From Treponema sp. (GTDB lineage Bacteria; Spirochaetota; Spirochaetia; Treponematales; Breznakiellaceae): a stretch of 64,000 nucleotides of DNA. The translations under genes and the position numbers were made by a program. The notes beneath the pieces were generated by a model. It ran no database searches and had not been told where the DNA came from. It saw nothing but the letters and a program-made list of their open reading frames with translations. The stretch covers positions 32,508-96,507 of the forward strand of contig JAAYUZ010000139.1 in assembly GCA_012517385.1 (NCBI GenBank). Direction: 5' to 3'. Of the stretch, positions 54,284 to 62,520 are shown piece after piece; the first letter of the stretch is position 1; each line of letters starts with the position of its first letter.

Positions 54284-55240
54284 ATGAATCAAGATATACA
54301 GCATAATGAATACCATGGGGATGATTTTCATCATCTTGAAGATCCTTCTTATGGGGAATTTTCCGACTCTACCGGAATAGCCGTACCAATGGGGGACGGC
54401 AGTGAACCCTTAGATCCGTCCCTTCCTGTCTATAGACTCAGGCTCCCTTATTCTCATGAGACCTTTCATGCGGTTTTTTCTGCCGAACCGCTTAATGTGG
54501 GGACCATGGTTATTGTACCAACCCGATATGGTAAAGATATTGCCCAAATTATTGGGCTTGTTGAAAATAAAGGCACATTTACCAGCGGCGAAGTAGTCCG
54601 TATTGACAGGATTGCTACCCCCGATGACCTGGCGAAAACTCAGCAGAATGCAGAGAAAGAGAAGGAAGCCTTTTCTATATGTCGGGAAAAAATTGCTTCC
54701 CATCGGTTAGACATGAAACTGGTTTCGGTTCATTACCTGCTGGAAGAATCTAAAATTCTATTTTTCTTTACCGCAGAGAGCCGGGTGGATTTTCGTGAAC
54801 TGGTTAAAGATCTGGTAAGTATTTTTAAGACGAGAATTGAACTACGGCAGATTGGTGTACGGGATGAATCTCGGATTGTCGGTGGTTTAGGAGTTTGCGG
54901 CAGAGGGTATTGCTGCCATACAGTTTCAGATAAGCTTAAGCCCGTTTCCATAAAAATGGCAAAGGACCAAAATCTGTCTCTTAATTCGATGAAAATTTCA
55001 GGGCCCTGCGGTCGGCTTCTCTGCTGTCTGGCTTACGAATATTCATTTTATAATGAAGCACGACGACAGTTACCCCAGGAAGGCTGCAAACTCATCTGGC
55101 AGGATACAAACTGGAAGGTCACTGAGGTGGATCCTGTGGGCGGGAAAATCAAGATTGTCTGTGAAGACGGCCGACAGATCTATTTGCCTGTCAGCCGTTT
55201 TGAAAAACAGGATGGCCGCTGGCGCCTTATTGATCTTTAA
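54284..55240 (+). CDS. ricT: PSP1-domain protein RicT (YaaT-like)
   Basis: A 318-residue protein. After an acidic N-terminus (1-50) the PSP1 domain appears: MVIVPTRYGKDIAQIIGLVE, FTAESRVDFRELVKDLVSIF and RIELRQIGVRDESRIVGGLG. Conserved Cys residues in CGRGYCCHT and CGRLLCCLAYE can bind an iron-sulfur cluster, as in the Bacillus RicA-RicF-RicT complex, which directs RNase Y mRNA maturation. No ricA or ricF is near, so a partner must be encoded elsewhere, or the protein acts differently. The 3' end overlaps the convergent methyltransferase by 14 bases. Confidence 0.9.
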   Translation: MNQDIQHNEYHGDDFHHLEDPSYGEFSDSTGIAVPMGDGSEPLDPSLPVYRLRLPYSHETFHAVFSAEPLNVGTMVIVPTRYGKDIAQIIGLVENKGTFTSGEVVRIDRIATPDDLAKTQQNAEKEKEAFSICREKIASHRLDMKLVSVHYLLEESKILFFFTAESRVDFRELVKDLVSIFKTRIELRQIGVRDESRIVGGLGVCGRGYCCHTVSDKLKPVSIKMAKDQNLSLNSMKISGPCGRLLCCLAYEYSFYNEARRQLPQEGCKLIWQDTNWKVTEVDPVGGKIKIVCEDGRQIYLPVSRFEKQDGRWRLIDL

Positions 55241-55982
55241 AGGACGATCTGGCAACTCCAATCAACCCAAGGGAAGTGCCGTCGAAGGGTGAACCTGAAA
55301 AGTCCGAATAATATTCGATATCTTTAAAGCCCGTCTTTTGCAATAATTCTGAGAGTTCCCTTTGCCGTGCCGGATATAAACGGGTAGTATCCTGAAATAC
55401 TATATGTCCTGTGGATGAATAGAGAGCAGCGTTAAACAGGAGGGCTTTTTCACCTGTAACAGGTTCATAGTGACGAACAAATCGACAACGGCTGGTAACT
55501 ACATCGGGAAGTCCTGGCAGTTTTTTATCAAGAACCAGATCATAATTAATAACCTGGAATATAAAGGGAGATCCAGGTTTAAGCAGCTTCTGGACTTCTG
55601 TAAAAAACGCCCCAATTTCATGTGCATCTTTAAGATGCACCAGGGTATTCCCCAGACAAAGAATAGCATCAAGATTTGCGGGTGGAAAATAATCGGCCAC
55701 TTCGAGCATATTCATCTGTAAAAAGCGGCCATTGGTTTTTGGTTCCGGATTTCGCCGGTTAGCGCTCTGAATCATGGCCGGATTAAGATCGATACCAGTT
55801 ACAAAGTAGCCCTTTTTAATAAGTGCTACCGCAGTTGTACCGGTTGCGCATCCTACATCGAGGATCTTTTGGACCTGTCCCGACTGTAATGGTACAATCC
55901 TTTGAATAAAATCTATACGTTCCTGTTCCAGGGGAAAAATATCATCATAGTATTCTAAGAGATCTTCATAAAACTGATTCAC
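55227..55982 (-). CDS. Class I SAM-dependent methyltransferase
   Basis: A 251-residue protein with the Rossmann-fold SAM site: motif I KILDVGCATGTTAVALIKKG, motif II-like VTGIDLNPAMIQSANRR, and motif III-like DAILCLGNTLVHLKDA. It is of the Methyltransf_25/11 type. No nearby gene indicates the substrate, though it lies four bases after the beta-galactosidase stop and is probably co-transcribed. Small molecule or lipid targets are possible. Start ATG at 55982. Confidence 0.88.
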   Translation of the reverse strand: MNQFYEDLLEYYDDIFPLEQERIDFIQRIVPLQSGQVQKILDVGCATGTTAVALIKKGYFVTGIDLNPAMIQSANRRNPEPKTNGRFLQMNMLEVADYFPPANLDAILCLGNTLVHLKDAHEIGAFFTEVQKLLKPGSPFIFQVINYDLVLDKKLPGLPDVVTSRCRFVRHYEPVTGEKALLFNAALYSSTGHIVFQDTTRLYPARQRELSELLQKTGFKDIEYYSDFSGSPFDGTSLGLIGVARSSFKDQ

Positions 55983-55986
55983 CGTT

Positions 55987-58014
55987 TCATTCTCCTTCCA
56001 TTACTATAGTATCCCAGGGGGGAATTATCCTGCCATATATCCGTTTTTTCTTAGGTGTATGATTTAATAATACTGTTACATTGTTCCCATCATGGCTCGT
56101 TCTTTTTATTTCCTCTATCCCCAGTCCTAAAAAGCGGGGTTCAAGGCCAGCCTGTTTCAGGATCGTTTTATACAAGAAAAAGGTTGTTGTAGCATCCGGA
56201 GAGGTTCCCAGATACCAGACAGAGCCGGCTCCAAATTTGTTGCAGGTAATAGCCGGTTTTCCTGAATAGTGTTTTCTTTTATCATGATACCGGGCTATGA
56301 CCTGTGCTGTGTCGGTCTCAATAATATCAGCCCATACTTCGCCTTTACATGGCATGAAGGTTGAGATCAGTCGATGAATAAGGCTGTCCATAAGTGAGAG
56401 TCTTACCGATCCCTTGCCAAGGGCTTCGAAGCTCCGGACCTGAACACCCGCCAATTCGCGGAAGAGGCCTGGGAGGACCCGGTCAGTATTCCAGTTGTCC
56501 CGATTCCGGCTGCCGGATCTCCAGCCAAGTACCAGATGTCCGCCCTGGGCTACCCAGTTAGTAAGTCTGATGACAAAAGCCTCATCGGTGAGTTCGTAGA
56601 GGGGGAGGGAGATGAGCTTATAGTTTTCCAGAGTAACAGATCGGGTACTTTTGATATCACCAGTGACATTATAAATCACATAGGGGGCAAACCAGCGGGC
56701 AAGTTCTGCATCGTAGCCGACCTGCATATATGGAGCGGGACGCATTTCCATGCCAAGAGAGAGGGGCTGTTCCCGGATAAGCCGGGAGCTGTCACGGTCA
56801 TAAACAAGGCAGACCCTGGCTGAAATCGGTTCTGATGCAAAGGTTTTTAATACCGGCGAAAGGGTTTGCATGTTCTTAATGATATGCCGTTCCCGTTCTG
56901 TTTCGACATTATCCGTATCCCGGATACCATAACAGAGTTGTTCCTGAGCAAAGGGGGCAGTACGCCATCTGAAATAGAAAATTGCATTGGCACCCCGGGC
57001 TATGGCCTGATTGGTCCAGAGGACAACCTGTTCAGGGGGTGGCAGATGACCCAATTGGGTGTGGCCCTGAATGCCTGAAAATTCTTCCATAACCTTAAAG
57101 GTTCCTGATGGATGCAGTCCTCTAACATAGGAGAGTACATAGGAGGTAAAGAAATAGGGGAGGCTTTCATCCTGATTTCCCCAGACCGGGTAATTATCCC
57201 ACCCGGCGGCATCCATGGTTCGAACCATGTCTTCCATATCAATACACTGTGAAAGGGGTGCGGGATAAAGATTGGTGGTTATAAATTGATGGGGAAGGGT
57301 TTTTTCTCGGATGATACGTACCTGGGTTTCTGCCCATAAAACGGCCGTATCTGAAGAAAAACGGTCGTAATCTAAGAGGAGGGCCGGGTTATGGCTTGTG
57401 GCAACCTGCTGTCGAGGCAAGGGTATCTGGTCAAAACGGCTGTAGGTGCTACCCCAGAAGATGGTTCCCCACTTTTCATTAAGATTCTCTATCGTAGTAT
57501 ACCGTTCCGCAAGCCAGCGATGCCACGCGGCCCGGCAATGGTCACACACACAGTGGTCTGAACCTTCATGCCCTATTTCGTTATCAATCTGCCATCCAAT
57601 CACCACCTGCTTATTACCATAATGGTCCGCTATGGCCTGAACCAGACGCCGGGCCGCTTCCTGGTAGCTTGGGGCATTCATGCAGCCCATACGGCGGCAG
57701 CCGAAGTCCCGGCTGAGACGGGATGGATGGACCGCAAGGACCGTCGGGTCCTGATCCACGAGCCATGCGGGCATAATAGCCGTAGGAGTTCCAAGCACTG
57801 CACGCAGGTTGTAGCGTTCAAGCAGCTCTAGTACCTCATCGAAAAAGGTAAAGTCATAGGTCCCCAGCTTTGGCTCAAGAATGGGCCAGGCAAATTCCAT
57901 AATACGGACCGCATGAAAGCCCTGTGCTGCCATTCGTTGTACATCCGATTCCCAGAGGGTTTTTTCCCACTGTTCCGGATACCAATCAACACCCCAAAGT
58001 AATGTTTGTGACAT
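55987..58014 (-). CDS. GH42 beta-galactosidase
   Basis: A 675-residue glycoside hydrolase of family 42. The acid/base is Glu146 in GWQIDNEIGHE, the nucleophile is Glu310 in GTFKVMEEFSG, and Cys106, Cys155, Cys157 and Cys160 (in HCVCDHC) form the zinc site usual in the family. The N-terminal LLWGVDWYPEQW and the trimerisation and C-terminal domains (about 395-600 and 600-675) complete the A-B-C domain pattern. It hydrolyses terminal beta-galactosides in the cytoplasm, likely from imported plant galactans or oligosaccharides. No signal peptide. Start ATG behind AGCAGGAG on the minus strand; divergent from thyX. Confidence 0.95.
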   Translation of the reverse strand: MSQTLLWGVDWYPEQWEKTLWESDVQRMAAQGFHAVRIMEFAWPILEPKLGTYDFTFFDEVLELLERYNLRAVLGTPTAIMPAWLVDQDPTVLAVHPSRLSRDFGCRRMGCMNAPSYQEAARRLVQAIADHYGNKQVVIGWQIDNEIGHEGSDHCVCDHCRAAWHRWLAERYTTIENLNEKWGTIFWGSTYSRFDQIPLPRQQVATSHNPALLLDYDRFSSDTAVLWAETQVRIIREKTLPHQFITTNLYPAPLSQCIDMEDMVRTMDAAGWDNYPVWGNQDESLPYFFTSYVLSYVRGLHPSGTFKVMEEFSGIQGHTQLGHLPPPEQVVLWTNQAIARGANAIFYFRWRTAPFAQEQLCYGIRDTDNVETERERHIIKNMQTLSPVLKTFASEPISARVCLVYDRDSSRLIREQPLSLGMEMRPAPYMQVGYDAELARWFAPYVIYNVTGDIKSTRSVTLENYKLISLPLYELTDEAFVIRLTNWVAQGGHLVLGWRSGSRNRDNWNTDRVLPGLFRELAGVQVRSFEALGKGSVRLSLMDSLIHRLISTFMPCKGEVWADIIETDTAQVIARYHDKRKHYSGKPAITCNKFGAGSVWYLGTSPDATTTFFLYKTILKQAGLEPRFLGLGIEEIKRTSHDGNNVTVLLNHTPKKKRIYGRIIPPWDTIVMEGE

Positions 58015-58049
58015 GAAATACTCCTGCTGCAGTAAACATTATGTTCATA

Positions 58050-58078
58050 TTGCGGCAAACGCGGTATCTGGTTATTAT
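58050..58078 (+). promoter_or_regulatory. Candidate thyX promoter
   Basis: TTGCGG (58050-58055) and TATTAT (58073-58078) are 17 bases apart, and a GGAGGAG ribosome-binding site lies between them and the thyX ATG. Confidence 0.5.
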
Positions 58079-58104
58079 AGCACAGGTTTTGAGGGAGGAG
58101 TGTA

Positions 58105-58989
58105 ATGGCCCATTGTATCGTTGAAGAAGCTGAAGCCATCCTGGATAGGGAATTTCCGGTTTTAGATAAGGGATTTGTACGGCTTGTGGATTATCTTGGT
58201 GGTGATGAACGGGTGGTCCAGGCTGCACGGGTCTCCTATGGTGCGGGAACAAAGAGCTACAGGGAAGATGCGGCTTTAATAGATTACCTGTTGCGGAATG
58301 AACATACTTCTCCCTTTGAACAGGTGGTACTTGCCTTCCATATAAAACTTCCCATTTTTGTGGCCCGTCAGATGATTCGTCACCGGACTGCACGGCTTAA
58401 TGAAATTTCCGGGCGTTATTCAGTGATGAAAGATGATTTTTATGTACCCGCTCTGGAAGATGTGGCTTTGCAGAGCAGTGATAACAAACAGGGGCGATCC
58501 GAAGAACCCCTGGCCCCTGAGGCTGCTGAGGCGGTCCGGGATCTTCTGTCTCTTGGTCAAAAAGAAGCCTATGATGACTATATGCGTCTTGTAAATCAGG
58601 GATTGGCACGAGAGCTTGCCCGGATTAACCTGCCCCTATCGTTATATACAGAATGGTACTGGCAGATGGATTTACATAACCTCTTTCACTTTCTTAAGCT
58701 CAGGCTCGATGCCCATGCACAAAAAGAAATACGGGCCTATGCTCAAGTTATGCTGGAGATAACCAGAAAAGTAGCACCCCGCTGCTGCGAATCCTTTGAA
58801 CGGCATATTTTAGGCGGTGTGCGGTTTTCTAAAGAAGAACTGGCAGAATTGAAGCGGCGCCTGGAAAGGGGTGGCGGGGGAGCCTCTGCTGCGGCTGATG
58901 AAGCTGCTTCTGCGCCGGCTGGCGAGCCTTTGACCGGCAAGGCCCTTGAGCGATTTGAAGAAAAGCTTCGTTCAGGCCGGCAATTATAG
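58105..58989 (+). CDS. thyX: FAD-dependent thymidylate synthase ThyX
   Basis: A 294-residue protein. The ThyX motif RHR-x7-S is at 92-102 in IRHRTARLNEISGRYS. Other conserved blocks are LRNEHTSPFEQVVLAFHI and YWQMDLHNLFHFLKLRLDAH. ThyX makes dTMP from dUMP using methylenetetrahydrofolate, FAD and NADPH, and replaces ThyA in many anaerobes. The last 35 residues (rich in Gly and Ala, then a short helix) are beyond the usual core and look like a linker plus peptide. Start ATG follows GGAGGAG. Confidence 0.96.
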   Translation: MAHCIVEEAEAILDREFPVLDKGFVRLVDYLGGDERVVQAARVSYGAGTKSYREDAALIDYLLRNEHTSPFEQVVLAFHIKLPIFVARQMIRHRTARLNEISGRYSVMKDDFYVPALEDVALQSSDNKQGRSEEPLAPEAAEAVRDLLSLGQKEAYDDYMRLVNQGLARELARINLPLSLYTEWYWQMDLHNLFHFLKLRLDAHAQKEIRAYAQVMLEITRKVAPRCCESFERHILGGVRFSKEELAELKRRLERGGGGASAAADEAASAPAGEPLTGKALERFEEKLRSGRQL

Positions 58990-59046
58990 GCTGAAGTGCT
59001 GTTGAGCTGCTTGCTATAGAAGTTCCGGCCCCAGATTTTGTCGCCC

Positions 59047-60735
59047 TTATAACAGTTCGGGCCGATATACCAGCTGTTCGATTTCATCAATATTATTTTT
59101 TAATATTTCCAGCAGTTCAGGATTAAACTGGCCTGCCAGGTTCCGATCATCACCCTTAAAGATGATGTTCAATGCGGTCTCTCTGTCATAGGCTTCTTTG
59201 TAGATGCGGGTTGATCGGAGGGCATCGTATACATCTGCCAGGGCGGTTATTTGGGCTTCTATGGGGATCTGATGTTCCTTTAAACCAAAGGGGTAACCCT
59301 TTCCGTCCCAGCGTTCATGGTGATACATGGCAATATTTCGGGCTACTTCAAAAAAGGGTCCTTCCAGTAATTGCGAAGAATAGACCGTATGTTTTTTAAT
59401 AAGTTCAAATTCTTCTGCACTCAGTTTACCTGTTTTCTTTAATAAAAGGGGGTCGATAAATATTTTCCCCACATCATGGAGCCCTGCAAAGGAAATGATT
59501 TCCTCAATCTTTTTGCGGGGTAAATTCATTTTTCGGGCAAAATAACCGGACAGTATGGAGACCCGGGTGTTGTGCTGTCCTGTCTCCGGATCATACTGTT
59601 CAACGATCTTTGCCAGTTTTGATGAAAAGTTATAGTAGGCCCGTTTCATGATTTCTGTATGGATACGGATACGGACAAAACCTCGGGCCAATTCCGCAAA
59701 TGAAAGGCACATTCTGCGGGCCAGGGGGGTAAAATTAGTAGGTTTTCCCTCGGCTATATCCAGCATGAAAAGGATTGTGATTTTTTCATCCACAGGAATA
59801 GTAAATAAGATGGTGGATTTTACCGGCTGAAAAGACTTTTTGATGATTTTATAGATCTGCTCTGGCATTTTTGCCCGCCAGAGGGCATGAATGTTAGGTA
59901 GTTCGATGATGTGTTTTTCTTCTTCCAGCAGGAACCATTGTTTTTTCATCTTTTTAGAGAGGATCGCCTGAATATGATGCCCGAAAGATGAGATAAAAGT
60001 AAGATTATCTCCCTTTATGAAGGCAATACTCCCGTAATCTGCCTGGTCTACGAGACGCAGCAGCACCAGTAAGAGCTGGTTAAAAAAGACAGGAAGCCGG
60101 ACTGAGCTATCGCCAAATTGCTGGGAAATAGAAAGCAGTTGCCGTATCTTTTCCTGCAGTGCGGATATTTCTTCATAGCTGTAAATGAGTGATTCATTAA
60201 TATTCTGCAGTGCAATTTTTTGCTGGGTAAGGCTTTGATATTTACCGGCAAGTTTTAAAAATGCCTCGAAGGTTTTTTTACTTGAATCAGAAAAGACAGT
60301 TCTTTTTCCCTTAGGAATATCAACGGCAAGGATAATCTGTTCACCTTCGTCGATGGAATAGGTACCGATTAAGGCTTTTTCTACCTTTCCCAATACGTCA
60401 TTGGTCGTTTTTCTAACTATTTCAGGGGTATCGGTTCTTAGGCACTCTAAAAATGAGTTCACCTCATTAACTGAAGAACCCTGGGCATTACACCATTGGC
60501 TTTCAAGTTTGAGATTAAGCAGTTGTTCAAGCTCATGACCGATAGATGCAACAAAATACCAACGTTCGGGGTTCCGGATGCTCACCGTACCCTGGGTAGC
60601 CTCCGGAATAAGCGAAAGGGCGACCTCAAGTAAACGATGGTAATATAATTCGGGGTCCCAATCATACCAGTCTAGTTCCAGAAGCAAATCCAGAATAACC
60701 TGGGTTGAACTGGCAGATTCATGTACAACTTCCAT
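59047..60735 (-). CDS. HD-GYP c-di-GMP phosphodiesterase-like protein with N-terminal sensor region
   Basis: A 562-residue soluble protein. The C-terminal domain (about 375-555) has all HD-GYP marks: FAGLHDVGKIFIDPLLLKKT, KKHTVYSSQLLEG, MYHHERWDGKGYPFGL and ITALADVYDALRS. It probably hydrolyses c-di-GMP to pGpG or GMP. The first 370 residues contain two regions of GAF-like character separated by a coiled coil (about 165-205, LTQQKIALQNINESLIYSYE) and could sense small molecules. Start ATG 60735. It faces the decayed chemoreceptor gene across 285 AT-rich bases in which I see no other feature. Confidence 0.9.
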   Translation of the reverse strand: MEVVHESASSTQVILDLLLELDWYDWDPELYYHRLLEVALSLIPEATQGTVSIRNPERWYFVASIGHELEQLLNLKLESQWCNAQGSSVNEVNSFLECLRTDTPEIVRKTTNDVLGKVEKALIGTYSIDEGEQIILAVDIPKGKRTVFSDSSKKTFEAFLKLAGKYQSLTQQKIALQNINESLIYSYEEISALQEKIRQLLSISQQFGDSSVRLPVFFNQLLLVLLRLVDQADYGSIAFIKGDNLTFISSFGHHIQAILSKKMKKQWFLLEEEKHIIELPNIHALWRAKMPEQIYKIIKKSFQPVKSTILFTIPVDEKITILFMLDIAEGKPTNFTPLARRMCLSFAELARGFVRIRIHTEIMKRAYYNFSSKLAKIVEQYDPETGQHNTRVSILSGYFARKMNLPRKKIEEIISFAGLHDVGKIFIDPLLLKKTGKLSAEEFELIKKHTVYSSQLLEGPFFEVARNIAMYHHERWDGKGYPFGLKEHQIPIEAQITALADVYDALRSTRIYKEAYDRETALNIIFKGDDRNLAGQFNPELLEILKNNIDEIEQLVYRPELL

Positions 60736-61020
60736 AATTAACTCACAATACTTTTAGTATACTCTATATTTAAGATTTTTTGGATATTTTTAATATTTTT
60801 GTTGGATTTCACGTAATTATTAAGAGGCCCCTCAAATGATTACAGCTTTTGATTATTCTTCCGTACTATCCAGGAGGCTGGGTAAAAACGAAACACTTTA
60901 AGAAATCCAAAAAATCAATTTATATTATCATGTTTTTAAAGAAATTTCTACTCTATCAATATAGCCAATTTTCTTGACGTCCTGAGAGACAGGGCTTATG
61001 CTTTTTATCAGGAGAATGGG

Positions 61021-62213
61021 ATGAAGAAACTCTCTATAAAGCTGATTTTATTCGTCGGGATAAGTATCATCATGGTCGCCCTTTCTATTGGGGCGACGGC
61101 TTCTTTCTTTTTATACAGGCTTGCGAATACTAATGCCCAACATTTAGAAACCATGTTGATGGGGAAATATGACGAAGAGATCCGCTGGCAGACTGAACAG
61201 GCAAATACCATGCTGAATGCCATAGGAAAGCTGCGGGACGAGGGTAAAATAGATAAGGATATGGCTTTTCGTTAGCCCAGACACTGATGAACAGCCTTCG
61301 GTATGGAAAAGATATGAATAAAAAAATTGAGGGGCAGACCGACAGTATCAGCTGAACCTCCTCTGCGGTTGAGCAGATTGTGCGGAATATTGAGTCCCTG
61401 GCCTTACTCGTCGAAACCCAGGCTGCGAATGTAACCGAATCTTCCGCCTCTATTGAAGAGATGGTCGGCAATATTCGTTCGGTAAGCAATAATCTTTCCC
61501 GTGCCTCTGAACAATTTAGTGAACTGGTGGAAGCTGCCCGGATTGGCCGTGAAAAACTGGACAGTGTGTCCCAGAGTGCCCAATCGGCCCAGACCCATTC
61601 GGATCATCTGGTAGAAGCCAACAGCATCATTCAATCTATTGCGAGCCAGACAAATCTTTTAGCAATGAATGCGGCTATAGAGGCAGCCCATGCAGTGGAT
61701 GCCGGCCGGGGTTTTACAGTAGTTGCAGAGGAAATTAGAAAACTAGCTGAAAATGCGGCCCATCAATCTAAGGATATTGCAGGGAATCTAAAGGAAATTA
61801 AACAAACCATTGATCTTGTGGTGCAGACTTCGAGCGATGCAGGGCAGGCCTTTGGTAATATTGAAACTCTCGTACATCGGGTAGAGAACCTGGTTCAGGA
61901 GATCCAGCAGGCAATGCAGGAACAGAATACGGGGAACCAGCAGGTCCTTGAGTCTCTTAAAAATATGCAGAATATCACCATGGAAGTAAAAGATGGTTCC
62001 CGGGAAATGAAAGAAGGGTCTAACCAGATCCTGGAAGAAATGAAGAATCTTAAAGATTCGAGTCACCTCTTGGTAGATCAGCTTGAGATTATTTCACGAA
62101 ATACTGAAAAGATTATTTCCGTATCTCAGGAAACGGAAATCATTTCGGAAAAGAATATAGAGGCAAGCTATAAGCTGTCCAGCATAGTTGGACAGTTTAA
62201 ATGTGAGGGCTAA
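61021..62213 (+). pseudogene. Decayed methyl-accepting chemotaxis receptor gene
   Basis: The start (ATG 61021 behind AGGAG) encodes one membrane helix and the beginning of a Cache-type sensor (QTEQANTMLNAIGKLRDEGK). At the T-run 61266-61269 one base seems lost: inserting one T restores ...DMAFSLAQTLMNSLRYG. Immediately after LRYG the sequence jumps to GKDMNKKIEGQTDSIS, so most of the sensor, the second helix and HAMP are deleted. A TGA at 61353-61355 then interrupts TDSIS/TSSAVEQIV. The signalling domain from 61356 to the stop at 62213 is otherwise intact, with SQTNLLAMNAAIEAAHAVDA and GFTVVAEEIRKLAENAA. A GTG at 61380 could start a 277-residue soluble fragment, but expression is doubtful. 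Confidence 0.85.
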
Positions 62214-62302
62214 TTCCTGAGAATTGGCATTGAAAGAACCTCTACAAATGTAACCTCTGTTATTAACAGCTCCGGAATGTACTGGAGCTGGTTTTTATAT
62301 TG

Positions 62303-62352
62303 GAGGCTCTTTAAAAACTCAGGAAGTTTTGAAAGAGTAACCTTAGATGTAT
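62303..62352. repeat. Dispersed hairpin repeat, copy D
   Basis: Partner of 3917-3965: GAGGCTCTTTAAAAACTC, a loop, then TTTTGAAAGAGTAACCTTAG and ATGTAT. It leads directly into the longer hairpin at 62352-62392, so two repeat modules are joined here. Confidence 0.8.
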
Positions 62353-62392
62353 GTGGTTTTTGCAAAAGTAACAGACTTTTGCAAAAACCACA
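62352..62392. repeat. 17-bp perfect inverted repeat
   Basis: TGTGGTTTTTGCAAAAG (62352-62368) and CTTTTGCAAAAACCACA (62376-62392) with loop TAACAGA. Its central 26 bp also occur at 41205-41230. Outside these repeats I see nothing further in 62214-62520 except the ribosome-binding site of the symporter. Confidence 0.85.
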
Positions 62393-62520
62393 TTGATTTT
62401 AAAATTGTTTTCTGGTATATATACAGAGTCTGGTAAACTATCTTAATATTATTATCTTTTATAGCAGTAAATCATGGTTATGTCAGGTTCACGCCATCCC
62501 GACCATGGGAGGGGGGAACT

